A stretch of 64,000 nt of DNA from Harryflintia acetispora (GCA_004340125.1 SLUK01000002.1:1-64000), one strand, 5' to 3'; counted from the first letter of the stretch, positions 8,367 to 16,899 are shown. Translations and numbers: made by a program. The notes: generated from the letters alone by a model not told the origin.

Positions 8367-9185
8367 ATGAGAATGATTGGTCTTGGCGACAACGTATGCG
8401 ATTGTTATCTCCATCAGGGCTTATACTATCCGGGCGGCAACTGTGTGAACGTCGCGGTCAACTGCAAGCGCGACGGGTTTGAGGAAGCGGCCTATATGGG
8501 CGTTTTCGGCGACGACGACAAGGCGGAGTACCTCAAGTGGGCGCTCGACCAGGAAGGGATCAGCTATGAGCGCTCCCGCGTCCTGCACGCCCCGACCGGC
8601 CAGCCGGGGGTCAACCTCAACGAGGAGGGCGACCGCATCTTCGTGGGCGGGATCGCCAAGGACACCGCGCAGCAGATCGTGAGCATGTGCCTGACCAAGG
8701 ACGACCTCGCCTATCTCGGCGGGTTCGACCTTTGCCACAGCAGCTGCTACTCCCTTTTGGAGCATGAGCTGCATAAGCTCCAGGGCGTGGTCGAGCTTTC
8801 GTTCGACTTCTCCGATTACCGCGATGAGGAATACCTGCAGAAGGTCTGCCCCTACGCCAAATACGGCTTCTTCTCGGGCGCGGATCTGAGCGAAGAGGAG
8901 ATCAAGAAGCTGATCGGCACCTGTCATGAGCTGGGCACCAAGATCGTCGGTGTGACGCGCGGCGGCAAAGGCGCGCTCTTCTCGATCGAGGGCAAGCTCT
9001 ACGAGCAGGGGATCAAGAAGACCGAGGTGGTGGACACCATGGGCGCCGGCGACAGCTTTATCGCGGGCTTCCTGACCAAGTACACCCACACCGGCGATCC
9101 GGTCGAGTCCCTCGACTTTGCGGCGACCTGCGCGGCCAAGACCTGCACCATTCCCGGCGGATTCGGCTATCCGCACAAGCTGTAA
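8367..9185 (+). CDS. frlD: PfkB-family fructoselysine 6-kinase
   Basis: A 272-residue ribokinase-family sugar kinase. The N-terminal sugar-binding motif is YYPGGNCVNVAV, and the C-terminal catalytic motif is DTMGAGDSFIAGF with its anion hole and catalytic Asp. It would phosphorylate fructoselysine (or a related sugar amine) at O-6 to feed the deglycase upstream. GAGGAG stands 11 bp before the ATG at 8367. A second, clearly related kinase occurs at 50148-50993 without a deglycase. The assignment rests on motif plus context. Confidence 0.8.
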   Translation: MRMIGLGDNVCDCYLHQGLYYPGGNCVNVAVNCKRDGFEEAAYMGVFGDDDKAEYLKWALDQEGISYERSRVLHAPTGQPGVNLNEEGDRIFVGGIAKDTAQQIVSMCLTKDDLAYLGGFDLCHSSCYSLLEHELHKLQGVVELSFDFSDYRDEEYLQKVCPYAKYGFFSGADLSEEEIKKLIGTCHELGTKIVGVTRGGKGALFSIEGKLYEQGIKKTEVVDTMGAGDSFIAGFLTKYTHTGDPVESLDFAATCAAKTCTIPGGFGYPHKL

Positions 9186-9206
9186 TCATTTATTTTAAAA
9201 CGAGGG

Positions 9207-9245
9207 ACCGGGCCGCCGCGCACAGAGCCGGGCGGCCCGGTTTTT
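9207..9245 (+). terminator. Intrinsic terminator after frlD
   Basis: An 11-bp stem (9207-9217 with 9231-9241) ends in TTTTT. It separates the kinase gene from the regulator gene. Confidence 0.85.
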
Positions 9246-9267
9246 CTATATGGAAGGCGGGCATACG

Positions 9268-10026
9268 ATGCTCAATACCAACAGCTCCAAACCTCTGTAT
9301 GACCAGCTCAAGCAGCTGATCAAAAACGACATAATCAGCGGGGTTTACCGCCCGGGGGAGCGCATGCCCTCCGAGGCGGAGCTCTGCGAGCGGTACGAGG
9401 TCAGCCGGGTGACGGTGCGCCGCGCGCTCAAGGAGCTGGCGGGAGAGAACCTTCTCGAGGGGCGGCAGGGCAAGGGCACCTACGTGGCCAATCAAAAACA
9501 GAAGAAGAGCATGGACAACATCCGCGGCTATTCCGACGAGATGTCCCGTTCGGGACGCACCTCCCGGCGCCTGGTGCTGGAAAAGGGGCTCATCCCCTCC
9601 GAGGAGCCGGTCGCGCAGCGCCTGGGGGTGGCCCCGGGCGACCCGGTGATCCGGCTGCGGCGGGTGATGTACGACGGGGCCGCGCCGCTGATGCTCGACA
9701 CCGCCTACTATTCGGCCTACCGCTTCCCCGAGCTGCTCACCCGGGTGCAGGACGACGTGTCGACCTACCGGCTGCTCGAGGAGGAATACGGGATCGTGCT
9801 GAGTAAGGCCTACCGGGAGTTTGACATCGAGCTGTGCTCGCTTACGGACAGCCGGGTGCTGATGTGTGCGCCGGGCGATCCGCTCTTTTCAATCTTCAAG
9901 GTCGCCTATGACCAGTACGGCGAGCCGGTCCACGCCGCGCGCAGTCTGGTGCTCTCCAGCCGTTCCACCTATGTGGTGACGGTGGACGAGAGCGCCGCCG
10001 ACCTGCACATCAAGATGAAGGAATGA
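9268..10026 (+). CDS. frlR: GntR-family regulator, UTRA (HutC) type
   Basis: The 252-residue protein has an N-terminal winged helix of GntR type (PLYDQLKQLIKNDI; ERYEVSRVTVRRALKEL) and a C-terminal UTRA effector domain ending in SSRSTYVV. UTRA regulators sense phosphorylated sugars or sugar amines. I place the start at ATG 9268, behind GAAGG, since the ATG at 9250 has no ribosome site. It most likely represses the deglycase/kinase genes through the palindrome at 7214-7230, with a phosphorylated Amadori compound as inducer; that is inference from position. Confidence 0.8.
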   Translation: MLNTNSSKPLYDQLKQLIKNDIISGVYRPGERMPSEAELCERYEVSRVTVRRALKELAGENLLEGRQGKGTYVANQKQKKSMDNIRGYSDEMSRSGRTSRRLVLEKGLIPSEEPVAQRLGVAPGDPVIRLRRVMYDGAAPLMLDTAYYSAYRFPELLTRVQDDVSTYRLLEEEYGIVLSKAYREFDIELCSLTDSRVLMCAPGDPLFSIFKVAYDQYGEPVHAARSLVLSSRSTYVVTVDESAADLHIKMKE

Positions 10027-10037
10027 CAAGGACAAAG

Positions 10038-10065
10038 AAGGCCCTCAGCATTCGCTGAGGGCCTT
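10038..10065. terminator. Bidirectional terminator between convergent genes
   Basis: A 12-bp stem AAGGCCCTCAGC with a 4-nt loop lies between the GntR gene (plus) and the C26 hydrolase gene (minus). Confidence 0.85.
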
Positions 10066-10080
10066 TCCATATATCCCGGT

Positions 10081-10806
10081 CTATTTCGCGCAGGCGGCGA
10101 CGAACCCGTCAAAGAGGCGCTTGTATTCCGCATGGTGCTCGGACAGGTTCTCCGGATGCCACTCCACGCCCACGATAAAGCCTTCTTTCGCCTCGATGGC
10201 TTCAACCACCCCGTCTGGCGACTTGCCGGAGCAGACGAGCCCCTCGCCCAGCTTTTTGACGGCCTGGTGGTGGAAGGAATTGACCTCGATCTCGGTCTTG
10301 CCGATGAGGGAAGCCGCCTTGCTGCCCGGCACCAGCGAGACGCTGTGGAACAGCTCGCCGCGGATTTCGTTGGCCTGGCAGTGGCAGATGGTGTCCGGCA
10401 GCTGGGAGGGGAGGTCCTGATAAAGGGTCCCTCCAAAGGCCACGTTGAGCACCTGATGCCCCCGGCAGATGCCGAGGATGGGCTTATGCAGCCTGGCGGC
10501 CTCCCGGATTAGTTCGATCTCGAAGCGGTCAAAGTCGCGGCTGACATAGGTCACCCCCCTGATCGGCTCCTCCCCGTAGAGCAGGGGCGCAATGTCCCCG
10601 CCGCCGGGAACGAGCAGCCCGTCGATCGCGGCGGCGTACTGCCTGGCCTCCTCCAAAGTACCGAACGGCAGCATGAGCGGCGTGCCGCCCGAGCGGCGCA
10701 CCGAATCCACATAGTCGTGGTTGGTTTTGTACAGGCTCCAGGAGTTTGTTTGTAACGCGCCGACAGCCGGTTCGAGCGCGGCGGTCATTCCGATAAGAGG
10801 TTTCAT
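10081..10806 (-). CDS. Class I glutamine amidotransferase-like hydrolase (peptidase C26, PuuD-like)
   Basis: A 241-residue member of the gamma-glutamyl-gamma-aminobutyrate hydrolase family. The nucleophile elbow is LGICRGHQVLN, with the catalytic Cys near residue 113. The His-x-Glu pair is GVEWHPEN near the C-terminus, so the triad is complete. Relatives split gamma-glutamyl bonds during putrescine or similar amine breakdown. No polyamine genes adjoin it here. The ATG at 10806 is the first codon of the protein motif MKPLIGMT. It borders integrated element 1 and is probably the last host gene on that side. Confidence 0.88.
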   Translation of the reverse strand: MKPLIGMTAALEPAVGALQTNSWSLYKTNHDYVDSVRRSGGTPLMLPFGTLEEARQYAAAIDGLLVPGGGDIAPLLYGEEPIRGVTYVSRDFDRFEIELIREAARLHKPILGICRGHQVLNVAFGGTLYQDLPSQLPDTICHCQANEIRGELFHSVSLVPGSKAASLIGKTEIEVNSFHHQAVKKLGEGLVCSGKSPDGVVEAIEAKEGFIVGVEWHPENLSEHHAEYKRLFDGFVAACAK

Positions 10807-11349
10807 GTTATAGCCCCCAGTTAAATTGGATTCGGTAAGATGCTATAATGCTAGTATAGCATAAAACCATTTCTCATCCAAGCGGCAATCCAAGGCGGAT
10901 TTCGATGATATTCGACGTTACAGATACAGCCGTTTAGTAGAATCTCGGACAAAATCGTGGTGAATTCTAATTTTCTGCTGAAATTCCCGGAAAGTAAGAT
11001 ATATTTTTCTATGATTGTGCTTGTTTGTTCAGCAAGCGTAATACTGACATCACAAGCAATATAGCAAAAGCATAGCATTGAGTTTTACTTTTTGCAAGGC
11101 AGAAAAGGTCAACAAAGTATTGCAGTTAAAGGCTTTTCAGACAATTATCTCTCATACTGCACAATGCAAAACTGAACAAATGAGTTTCGGTTTATTTGCC
11201 CTTAATTTTCTTTGTATTTTGTGGATAGGCATAACAACTTTATACTATTGTATTACTGTTTATTTAAGGGGTATCATCAGAAGTTCCCAGATAATCCAGA
11301 ATTGACTTTTAGGAATAGGATATATAAAATATAGGTTAATCCATTAAAA

Positions 11350-11378
11350 TCAATCTGGGGTCAATCTGGTTAATCTGA
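11350..11378 (+). repeat. Short iteron-like direct repeats
   Basis: TCAATCTGG occurs at 11350-11358 and 11361-11369, followed by the variant TTAATCTGA at 11370-11378. The complement CCAGATTGA recurs at 14686-14694. Repeats at helical-turn spacing suggest a protein binding array such as a Rep or Int/Xis site. Confidence 0.4.
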
Positions 11379-11468
11379 GGATTATATATAAAAAGGACCT
11401 CAAGAAAATAGTCGGAAAAATAAGGAAAAAAGTTTATTTTGCCTATGTACTTTCAGAAAATAATGTGG

Positions 11469-11569
11469 TATAATATATACAGGTCGGAAAAGACAAGTTA
11501 ATTTAATATTTTGAATGCTTAGAGAAGCAAAGTTACCTTTAGACGAGGTTTAACTGGCTTCTCTTTTTT
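11469..11569 (+). promoter_or_regulatory. Promoter and leader attenuator of element 1
   Basis: TATAAT at 11469-11474 is followed by a long interrupted hairpin. AGAGAAGC (11521-11528) pairs with GCTTCTCT (11557-11564), with inner AGTTA/TAACT pairing, and TTTTT follows. The first gene begins 35 bp later. The layout resembles transcription attenuation ahead of integrative-element operons. Confidence 0.5.
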
Positions 11570-11603
11570 GTTGCCTAAAATCAAAAGGAAAGGAACAAGG
11601 AAA

Positions 11604-11900
11604 ATGGATAACAAAACAAATAAGCATGAATTTGCGTGTAATGCTGGTAAGGTTACCGAGTACGAAGTTAAGGAACATATTGACACTATCATGGTGGGCT
11701 TTCGTGGATTCTCAAAGGAAGTGTCGATTGTAAAGTGGAACGACAAGAAGCCTGTGTTTGATATTAGAGCATGGCGAGTATCTGACAGAGACGGATTGCA
11801 ATATCCTTTGCGTGGTATCACTTTCTCTAAGGAAGAATTTATCAAGTTAAGGGAAATCTTGAACAGCATTGATGTGAATTGCATTGATGAATATATGTGA
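11604..11900 (+). CDS. YdbC/PC4-like ssDNA-binding protein
   Basis: A 98-residue protein related to the PC4/YdbC family of single-stranded DNA-binding transcriptional coactivators. The core reads SIVKWNDKKPVFDIRAWR followed by a GLQYPLRGITFSKEEF helix, as in that family. Such genes are frequent near the front of integrative elements of Firmicutes. The ATG at 11604 follows AAGGAACAAGG; longer upstream codons have no ribosome site. It lies just downstream of a leader terminator. Confidence 0.75.
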   Translation: MDNKTNKHEFACNAGKVTEYEVKEHIDTIMVGFRGFSKEVSIVKWNDKKPVFDIRAWRVSDRDGLQYPLRGITFSKEEFIKLREILNSIDVNCIDEYM

Positions 11901-11923
11901 GCAAAGAATGTGAGGTATTGAAT

Positions 11924-12049
11924 ATGAACGGAGCAAAGACTGACGAAAGAAATTATTATGCTGAAAGCTACATTGCTTTAATCGAAGCAATTATCAAGGA
12001 AACAGCTTCAATAATCAAAGACATAAAGAAAGCAATGGGCGAGGTGTGA
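11924..12049 (+). CDS. Small hypothetical protein of element 1 (41 aa)
   Basis: The 41-residue product is helical (SYIALIEAIIKETASIIKDIKKAM) and preceded by GTGAGG. Its stop codon ends 2 bp before the ATG of the replication-initiator gene, and its last codons contain that gene's ribosome site. This suggests translational coupling. No family is recognised. Confidence 0.55.
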   Translation: MNGAKTDERNYYAESYIALIEAIIKETASIIKDIKKAMGEV

Positions 12050-12051
12050 AA

Positions 12052-13044
12052 ATGGGAAAGAAAAAACTACAAGGTGCAGACGGAATGAATTTTCAACTGC
12101 AACTTACAATAAAAGGCTTAGAGAGCATAAATCTTCCAGAGGAAAATCTCACGAATGAATCTGGAAATGACATTATGAAAATATCTTGTTGGGGTGGCAA
12201 ACTGTCTGCTTATGTGAATTTGCCTAACGCAATCAGGCCAAATAATGTGCAGCCATTTCAACTATCTGATTGTATCAAAATCGAATTGGTAAGAAACCAA
12301 GTCATTGAGCACATGAGGTCATATTTGCAAAAGCACTTAAAGGATAAGTATTCTGATGAATTTCTCTCAATGATGAGTGTCACAAAAATGGAGTGCAATC
12401 TAACGATAAAATGCGTTGGGAATTGTAAGCCAAAGGATGTGATTAGATTGTTTGAAAGGTCATTTGCAAAGGTTACTGTTTATAAGGAAACCGACCCAAA
12501 CGGAAAAACACACAGGAAACCAGAACGAGGAATCACAACAACCAAGCCCCATGAATGGGTGTTAAAGGTGTATGACAAAACCTTTCAGCAAAGGCAAGCA
12601 GGCAATCTTAAAGTTGAGTCAAATCTGATTCGTGTGGAATTGGTGTTCTTAGACAGAATGCTTGACCGTATGTATTCGAGCAAGAAATCATTAGAGGACA
12701 TTCTCACAAGGAAAGCAATCAAAGCGCTGATTGACCAGTACCAAGAAACCTTTGACGAGATATGCAAAAAGAATATTACGCCTATGCTGAATGCTTGTGT
12801 GCAAGAGATATTTGAATGTTTAACTTGCTCTACTCCACGAAAGGAAGTAAGCGAAACTTTGATTAAGTGTAAGGAACTCATTGTAGATACTGAGGTGTTA
12901 CGCAAGGCATTAAAGAAGTGGTATGTATTCAAGAAACAGCCTGATAGCTCAAAACGCATTGTTTCATTTTATCGAGAGAAAAATATGGGTTTTCCAGAGG
13001 ATGTGCTTAGAACGCTCAAACTCATGCACAACTCTTTAGGATAA
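12052..13044 (+). CDS. Replication initiator-like protein of element 1
   Basis: The 330-residue protein resembles plasmid and integrative-element replication initiators. The clearest sign is a WVLKVYDKTFQ strand followed by an RVELVFLDR strand, matching the IYDK...RxE pattern of Rep_trans/phage-type initiators; the Rep-like gene of element 2 (62739-63674) has ELQIYNKALE and RFEFRY at corresponding places. The N-terminal third is divergent. The ATG at 12052 follows GAGGTG. It probably starts replication of the excised circular form. The precise family is uncertain. Confidence 0.6.
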   Translation: MGKKKLQGADGMNFQLQLTIKGLESINLPEENLTNESGNDIMKISCWGGKLSAYVNLPNAIRPNNVQPFQLSDCIKIELVRNQVIEHMRSYLQKHLKDKYSDEFLSMMSVTKMECNLTIKCVGNCKPKDVIRLFERSFAKVTVYKETDPNGKTHRKPERGITTTKPHEWVLKVYDKTFQQRQAGNLKVESNLIRVELVFLDRMLDRMYSSKKSLEDILTRKAIKALIDQYQETFDEICKKNITPMLNACVQEIFECLTCSTPRKEVSETLIKCKELIVDTEVLRKALKKWYVFKKQPDSSKRIVSFYREKNMGFPEDVLRTLKLMHNSLG

Positions 13045-13260
13045 AACAGGTCTGAAAAGTTACATTCGATGTTACCCTGCGACCCCAAACTTGAAAAACT
13101 GAAAATCTCATAAATTGAGCATAAACCACCATTCATTGGGGTGTAAAAGGTGTTTCACAAGGCATTTGAGCAAATTGCAAAAATCAAATCTTGTCCATAA
13201 TTATATGAGACAGATACACAAACAGATAACAGTACATTAACAGTAAGGGGGTGTTCACTA
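13045..13260 (+). other. Non-coding gap after rep, possible origin region
   Basis: AT-rich, no reading frame. It contains ACAGATA-type short repeats near 13210-13245 and TGAGCATAAACC...TTCATTGGGGTG sequence. Replication origins often lie beside the initiator gene, but nothing here proves one. Confidence 0.3.
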
Positions 13261-13470
13261 ATGCAGGTAGAACGCATATCAGCAGACATTACATTGAAGC
13301 ACAAACCCAGAACGGGAACACAGGCTTACAATATGCTGATTGAATCTCTCAAAGCAGAGATACAGGAAAAGCAAGAGATTTTATCTCATCTCTCACAAGA
13401 CAAAGTAAAACAGAAATTCATAGAGAACTGGAATCCTACAACAAGGAGCGTGAACATCTATGATATGTAG
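13261..13470 (+). CDS. Small hypothetical protein of element 1 (69 aa)
   Basis: A 69-residue protein starting at an ATG with AAGGGGG upstream. The middle is a predicted coiled helix (LIESLKAEIQEKQEILSHL). It sits 16 bp before the DUF5681 gene and is likely translated in the same message. No function can be given. Confidence 0.6.
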   Translation: MQVERISADITLKHKPRTGTQAYNMLIESLKAEIQEKQEILSHLSQDKVKQKFIENWNPTTRSVNIYDM

Positions 13471-13486
13471 GAAGGAGTGATTTTCT

Positions 13487-13840
13487 ATGCCTTATGCTAA
13501 AGGACAAAGTGGTAATCCAAAAGGCAGACCTAAGCAAACCGCAGAGCAGAAATCACAAAAGGAGCAATTTCAGAGGTTGCTTAAATCTTCTACCGTTGAA
13601 GCTCTGCAAAGCATAATCCAGATTGCCAATGACAGATATAACAAGGACCGATTCAATGCTTGTAAGTACATCATTGACAAGGCTTATGGTGCAAATACTG
13701 CTTTTCTTTTAGACGGTACAGAAGATACTGCTCCTACTGTGATTAGGATTGTTCCATACGGTAAAGAAAACGAGGACTGGAACGAAGATGACTGGGAAGA
13801 TGAATGGAACAATGCCCCAGATGAAAATGAGGACGAATAA
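13487..13840 (+). CDS. DUF5681-domain protein
   Basis: A 117-residue protein starting with YAKGQSGNPKGRPKQTAEQK, the signature GQSGNPxGRP of DUF5681. This family is typical of phage and integrative-element modules, often near packaging or terminase genes. The tail is very acidic (many Glu, Asp, Trp in residues 95-117). The ribosome site GGAGTG precedes the ATG. Function is not established; small-terminase-like DNA recognition has been suggested for such proteins by context only. Confidence 0.75.
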   Translation: MPYAKGQSGNPKGRPKQTAEQKSQKEQFQRLLKSSTVEALQSIIQIANDRYNKDRFNACKYIIDKAYGANTAFLLDGTEDTAPTVIRIVPYGKENEDWNEDDWEDEWNNAPDENEDE

Positions 13841-13842
13841 CT

Positions 13843-13980
13843 ATGGTAAAGATTACAAACGGAACAGTTACCACAGAGGTAACGCAAGGTGCGTATGATA
13901 CATTCTACAAGGAACAAGGATTTGTGATTGTGTCAGACGAAAACGAAAATATCGAATGGGAGGAAGAAGAAAATGGCTAA
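13843..13980 (+). CDS. Small acidic hypothetical protein (45 aa)
   Basis: A 45-residue frame beginning MVKITNGTVTTEV and ending in an acidic IEWEEEENG. It starts 2 bp after the DUF5681 stop and its last codons overlap the next gene's ATG by 8 bp, as expected for coupled genes. Similar short proteins occur in phage-like modules, but I recognise no family. Confidence 0.55.
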   Translation: MVKITNGTVTTEVTQGAYDTFYKEQGFVIVSDENENIEWEEEENG

Positions 13981-14656
13981 AGTCAATACTATTGCAAACA
14001 ACGGGCTGACTATCGTTGAGAACTACAATAAACTGCTTGAACAGTTCAGAAAAACAAAGACCATTGATGATGTGCGTATTCTGGTTGCAAGCGTCAGAGA
14101 TTTTATTTCTGTGTATAAGCGTGTAGATAAGAACATGGTAAATGAAATCTATGAAAAACTCCAGGGCAAATTGCAGGATATGGTTGCTGAAAATGCTTTT
14201 GTGTATGACCGTATGAATAACAGAGTTGAGGAAATCCGCAATCGTGGTTATGACTATGCAAACGAACAGGACGATACACAGGCAGTACAGAGCAAAGCAC
14301 TTCAGCTTATGTCTCAGATGCCTAAGGTAATGAACAGCAATCATGCAAACCGTATTACTAAGGTTTTGACAGATTCTATCAATTCTGGTGTTATCGGTAG
14401 CAAGGCTGTTCTGGAACTGCTTAAATATCCTGCTTATGCTGATATGGTATCTGCAAAGATTAGGGAGCGTGCTTTTGAGGGTAGTAAATCTTCTGCTGAA
14501 CAGGCTTTTGACAGATTGAAAGAATCTGAACTGAAAGAAGCTGAACAGGGGCTTGCTTCTGTGTATATGCAGGGATTCCACCTTAGAAACATTGAAAAAC
14601 AGGTCAATGCGTTTAAGAAGCCTTCCGCATGGAATCCAGACGAACAGACAGCATAA
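13973..14656 (+). CDS. Hypothetical helical protein of element 1
   Basis: A 227-residue, almost wholly alpha-helical, soluble protein. I start it at ATG 13973, behind GGGAGGAAG and overlapping the 45-residue frame; a start at 13928 has no ribosome site. Charged heptad-like stretches occur at about residues 60-85 and 175-205. No enzyme motif is seen. Its position between a DUF5681 protein and the excision genes suggests an element maintenance or structural role, without further evidence. Confidence 0.6.
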   Translation: MAKVNTIANNGLTIVENYNKLLEQFRKTKTIDDVRILVASVRDFISVYKRVDKNMVNEIYEKLQGKLQDMVAENAFVYDRMNNRVEEIRNRGYDYANEQDDTQAVQSKALQLMSQMPKVMNSNHANRITKVLTDSINSGVIGSKAVLELLKYPAYADMVSAKIRERAFEGSKSSAEQAFDRLKESELKEAEQGLASVYMQGFHLRNIEKQVNAFKKPSAWNPDEQTA

Positions 14657-14915
14657 AGGATAATCCCAGAATAACACAGGATAATCCAGATTGAATCAGA
14701 AGTCATAAGGTAATGTATTCCTATGGTATAGGATAAAAGTTCACCAGAAGTCAACAGAGAACCTCTGGGGATAAACATAAAATTGAGAATAAAATAAATC
14801 GGTCACTAAAGAATAGTCCAGTTGTCCAGACGGAGCAAACACAAAAACATGGACAACAATACAATAGTTCAGATGAATTTGTATTCGTGTCCCTAATCGA
14901 AAGGGAGAATACAAA
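14657..14915 (+). other. Intergenic repeats before the excision module
   Basis: No gene. The sequence has repeated GGATAATCCCAGAATA / GGATAATCCAGATTGA motifs (14658-14694) and AGAAGTCA repeats (14699-14706 and 14750-14757). Such arrays may be Xis/Int or Rep binding sites and relate to the repeats at 11350. Confidence 0.4.
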
Positions 14916-15197
14916 ATGGCAAAGAAGAATAATGCGAATAATACGAACACTTTACCAGAGCAGGAGTTTAACTTTATTGTATCAGATGTACGCATTCCTC
15001 GTATGGTGCCTTTACAGACTCTTGCAGATGAATCTGGTATTTCATATAAAGCACTTTGGCAAATGTGCAAACAGAACAAAATCGTACATATTAAGTCCGG
15101 TAATAAGTTTCTTGTGAATGTGGATAAATTCATTGAGTTTCTCAATACCGGCGAAACGGAGGTTGAGAGCAATGACGGAGAGAGTAACACAGCATAA
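14916..15197 (+). CDS. xis: Excisionase-like DNA-binding protein
   Basis: A 93-residue protein with a helix-turn-helix of the MerR/excisionase type: MVPLQTLADESGISYKALWQM, then QNKIVHIKSGNKFLVNVDKFIEFL. The -KSGNKFLVN-DKF- wing is characteristic of Tn916-type Xis proteins. It would direct the integrase towards excision. AAGGGAG precedes the ATG at 14916. It overlaps the HNH gene by 26 bp and precedes the integrase gene. The element 2 protein at 62206-62394 has the same layout (LCKQGKLPAIYAGNKALVN). Confidence 0.75.
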   Translation: MAKKNNANNTNTLPEQEFNFIVSDVRIPRMVPLQTLADESGISYKALWQMCKQNKIVHIKSGNKFLVNVDKFIEFLNTGETEVESNDGESNTA

Positions 15198-15582
15198 AAG
15201 CAATACCCCTGTTGAATGGGAACAGGCAGAGGGATTTTCAAGGTATCTTATTTCTACTGACGGGCAGGTGTATAGCTTAAAAAGTGACAGGCTTTTACCA
15301 CAAGGTATTACAGAACGAGGATATAAACAGGTCGATGTGTTTAATGATGAGGGAATCAAAAAGCACATGAGAGTGCATAGGCTTGTTTACATGGCACATA
15401 AAGGTGCAATTCCAGAGGGTATGCAAATCAATCATAAGGACGAAAACAAAACGAATAATTGCATTGACAATCTGGAACTTATGACAAACAAGGAAAATTG
15501 CAGTTATGGCACTCGTAACGCACGAATCAGCAAATCCATGAAAAGATACAGAGCAAAACAGCGAGCAATGGCCGCTTGTTGA
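15172..15582 (+). CDS. HNH homing-type endonuclease (NUMOD4/HNH)
   Basis: A 136-residue protein with an N-terminal NUMOD4-like segment (WEQAEGFSRYLISTDGQVYSL) and a C-terminal HNH_3 domain: RVHRLVYMAH, INHKDENKTNNCIDNLELMT, NCSYGTRNAR. This is the phage/homing endonuclease architecture. I start it at ATG 15172, behind GGAGG; an upstream Met lies inside the xis gene with no ribosome site. It overlaps xis and ends 1 bp before the integrase start codon. It may be a parasitic gene or help the element spread. Confidence 0.8.
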   Translation: MTERVTQHKSNTPVEWEQAEGFSRYLISTDGQVYSLKSDRLLPQGITERGYKQVDVFNDEGIKKHMRVHRLVYMAHKGAIPEGMQINHKDENKTNNCIDNLELMTNKENCSYGTRNARISKSMKRYRAKQRAMAAC

Positions 15583-15583
15583 T

Positions 15584-16861
15584 GTGGTATCAGAATTTAT
15601 AGTTATCTGTCAAGGATACGATAAAAAGGGAAACAAACTGGTTAAGAATCTTACATATTCAGTCAATCAGTCAGCAACACCCAAACAACAAGAACGAGAA
15701 GCGAAGAAGTATGCCATGGATATGGAAGATAAACTGAAATATGGCTACGACTACAACGCAGAAAAAATGTCATTTGAAGATTTTGCATACAAATGGCTTG
15801 AGAGTGTTAAAGATAACATTGCTTATGGTACCTATGCAGGATATAAACAGGTTTTGGAAAGTAGAATCATTCCCTACTTTAAGGGAGACAAGATTGCTCA
15901 TATCAAAACACCACACATTGAAGCCTTTTATAGAACTCTGGTTGACGATTATTCCGCAGGTACAATAAAGAGATTTGCTAATGTGTTGAATCTGATTTTT
16001 AAGACAGCCAAGCGTTACAGCATGATTGAGAACAATCCTTGCCAAGACGCACAAAAACCAAAGAGAAAAGACGAGGACGAGGGCTTAAAGTTCTTTACTC
16101 CAAAGCAAGCATTGATGTTTATGAAATCTCTGGATATGTCATACGAGGTAACCTACAAAGGCCATCAGCGTATTGATGATACAGGTAAACCATACTATGT
16201 GAATGAGTACACAGAATCCTATACTGTGCCTACACAATACAAAGTGTTCTTTACTCTCTCATTGTTCTGCGGATTCAGAAAAGGCGAAACACTTGCTTTG
16301 CACTGGAATGATATTGACTTTAAGGAAAAGAAAATCTCTATTTCAAAGTCTGTGGGTATGACGGAAAACGGATTTGATTATAAAGAGCCTAAGACAAAGA
16401 AATCTGTCAGAAAGGTATCTATTCCAGATGATGTAATCCCACTTTTGAAGCAGTATCACTTTGAGTACATACAGACACGATTTAGTCATGGTACTGCATG
16501 GCAAGGCGATTTGAGCAATGGCGGTAATCTGTTCATTCAAGCAGACGGAAAGCTTATGGGGCATACAACACCTTATCAGTATTTCACAAAGCATTTACAC
16601 CGCTATAATGAGTGGGTGCAGAATAATCCAGAAAAAGCAAAGGCTGAGGGATTAGAGGAATTACCGATTATTCCGCTTCATGGGTTGAGACATTCATGTG
16701 CTACCCTGCTCAATTATCTGGAAGTCAATATCATTGAAATATCAAAGACATTAGGACATTCAACCTGTTCCACTACAATGAACATCTATGCTCATAGCTT
16801 TGAGGAACAGCAAGAGGAAGTAGCAACAAAGGTAAATGAGTTCTTACGATTGAACGCATAA
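15584..16861 (+). CDS. int: Tyrosine recombinase/integrase of element 1
   Basis: A 425-residue tyrosine integrase. Residues about 60-150 are the SAM-like core-binding domain (FEDFAYKWLESVKDNI...). The catalytic domain carries Arg in CGFRKGETLALHW, the HGLRHSCATLL box with His-x-x-Arg, GHSTCSTTMNIYAH and the final Tyr in MNIYAH. Its start is a GTG at 15584, right after the HNH stop. It should integrate and excise element 1. Target site is unknown; no tRNA gene adjoins this element. Confidence 0.9.
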   Translation: MVSEFIVICQGYDKKGNKLVKNLTYSVNQSATPKQQEREAKKYAMDMEDKLKYGYDYNAEKMSFEDFAYKWLESVKDNIAYGTYAGYKQVLESRIIPYFKGDKIAHIKTPHIEAFYRTLVDDYSAGTIKRFANVLNLIFKTAKRYSMIENNPCQDAQKPKRKDEDEGLKFFTPKQALMFMKSLDMSYEVTYKGHQRIDDTGKPYYVNEYTESYTVPTQYKVFFTLSLFCGFRKGETLALHWNDIDFKEKKISISKSVGMTENGFDYKEPKTKKSVRKVSIPDDVIPLLKQYHFEYIQTRFSHGTAWQGDLSNGGNLFIQADGKLMGHTTPYQYFTKHLHRYNEWVQNNPEKAKAEGLEELPIIPLHGLRHSCATLLNYLEVNIIEISKTLGHSTCSTTMNIYAHSFEEQQEEVATKVNEFLRLNA

Positions 16862-16867
16862 ATAATT

Positions 16868-16899
16868 GAGAGCCAGAGGAAAAAAATCCAAAGGCTCTC
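16868..16899. terminator. Terminator between int and the RHH gene
   Basis: GAGAGCC and GGCTCTC form a 7-bp stem with a 17-nt A-rich loop, placed between convergent genes and followed by ATTT. Confidence 0.55.

Larger units (their letters stand above)
10807..11603. other. AT-rich left part of integrated element 1, no gene recognised
   Basis: About 800 bp of AT-rich sequence. Short open frames exist on both strands (10851-11078 minus, 11078-11305 plus) but lack ribosome sites and recognisable motifs. The segment contains iteron-like repeats at 11350-11378, a TATAAT box at 11469-11474 and a leader terminator at 11521-11569. CGTAATACT at 11037-11045 recurs at 17815-17823 and could mark the element ends, though nine bases is weak evidence. 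Confidence 0.5.

Noticed and set aside
10851..11078. 75-codon minus-strand frame in the same gap
   Set aside because: No ribosome site, irregular composition, no motif; likely chance.
11078..11305. 75-codon hydrophobic frame in the left part of element 1
   Set aside because: TTG start with no ribosome site, no family resemblance, and lies in AT-rich DNA where such frames arise by chance.
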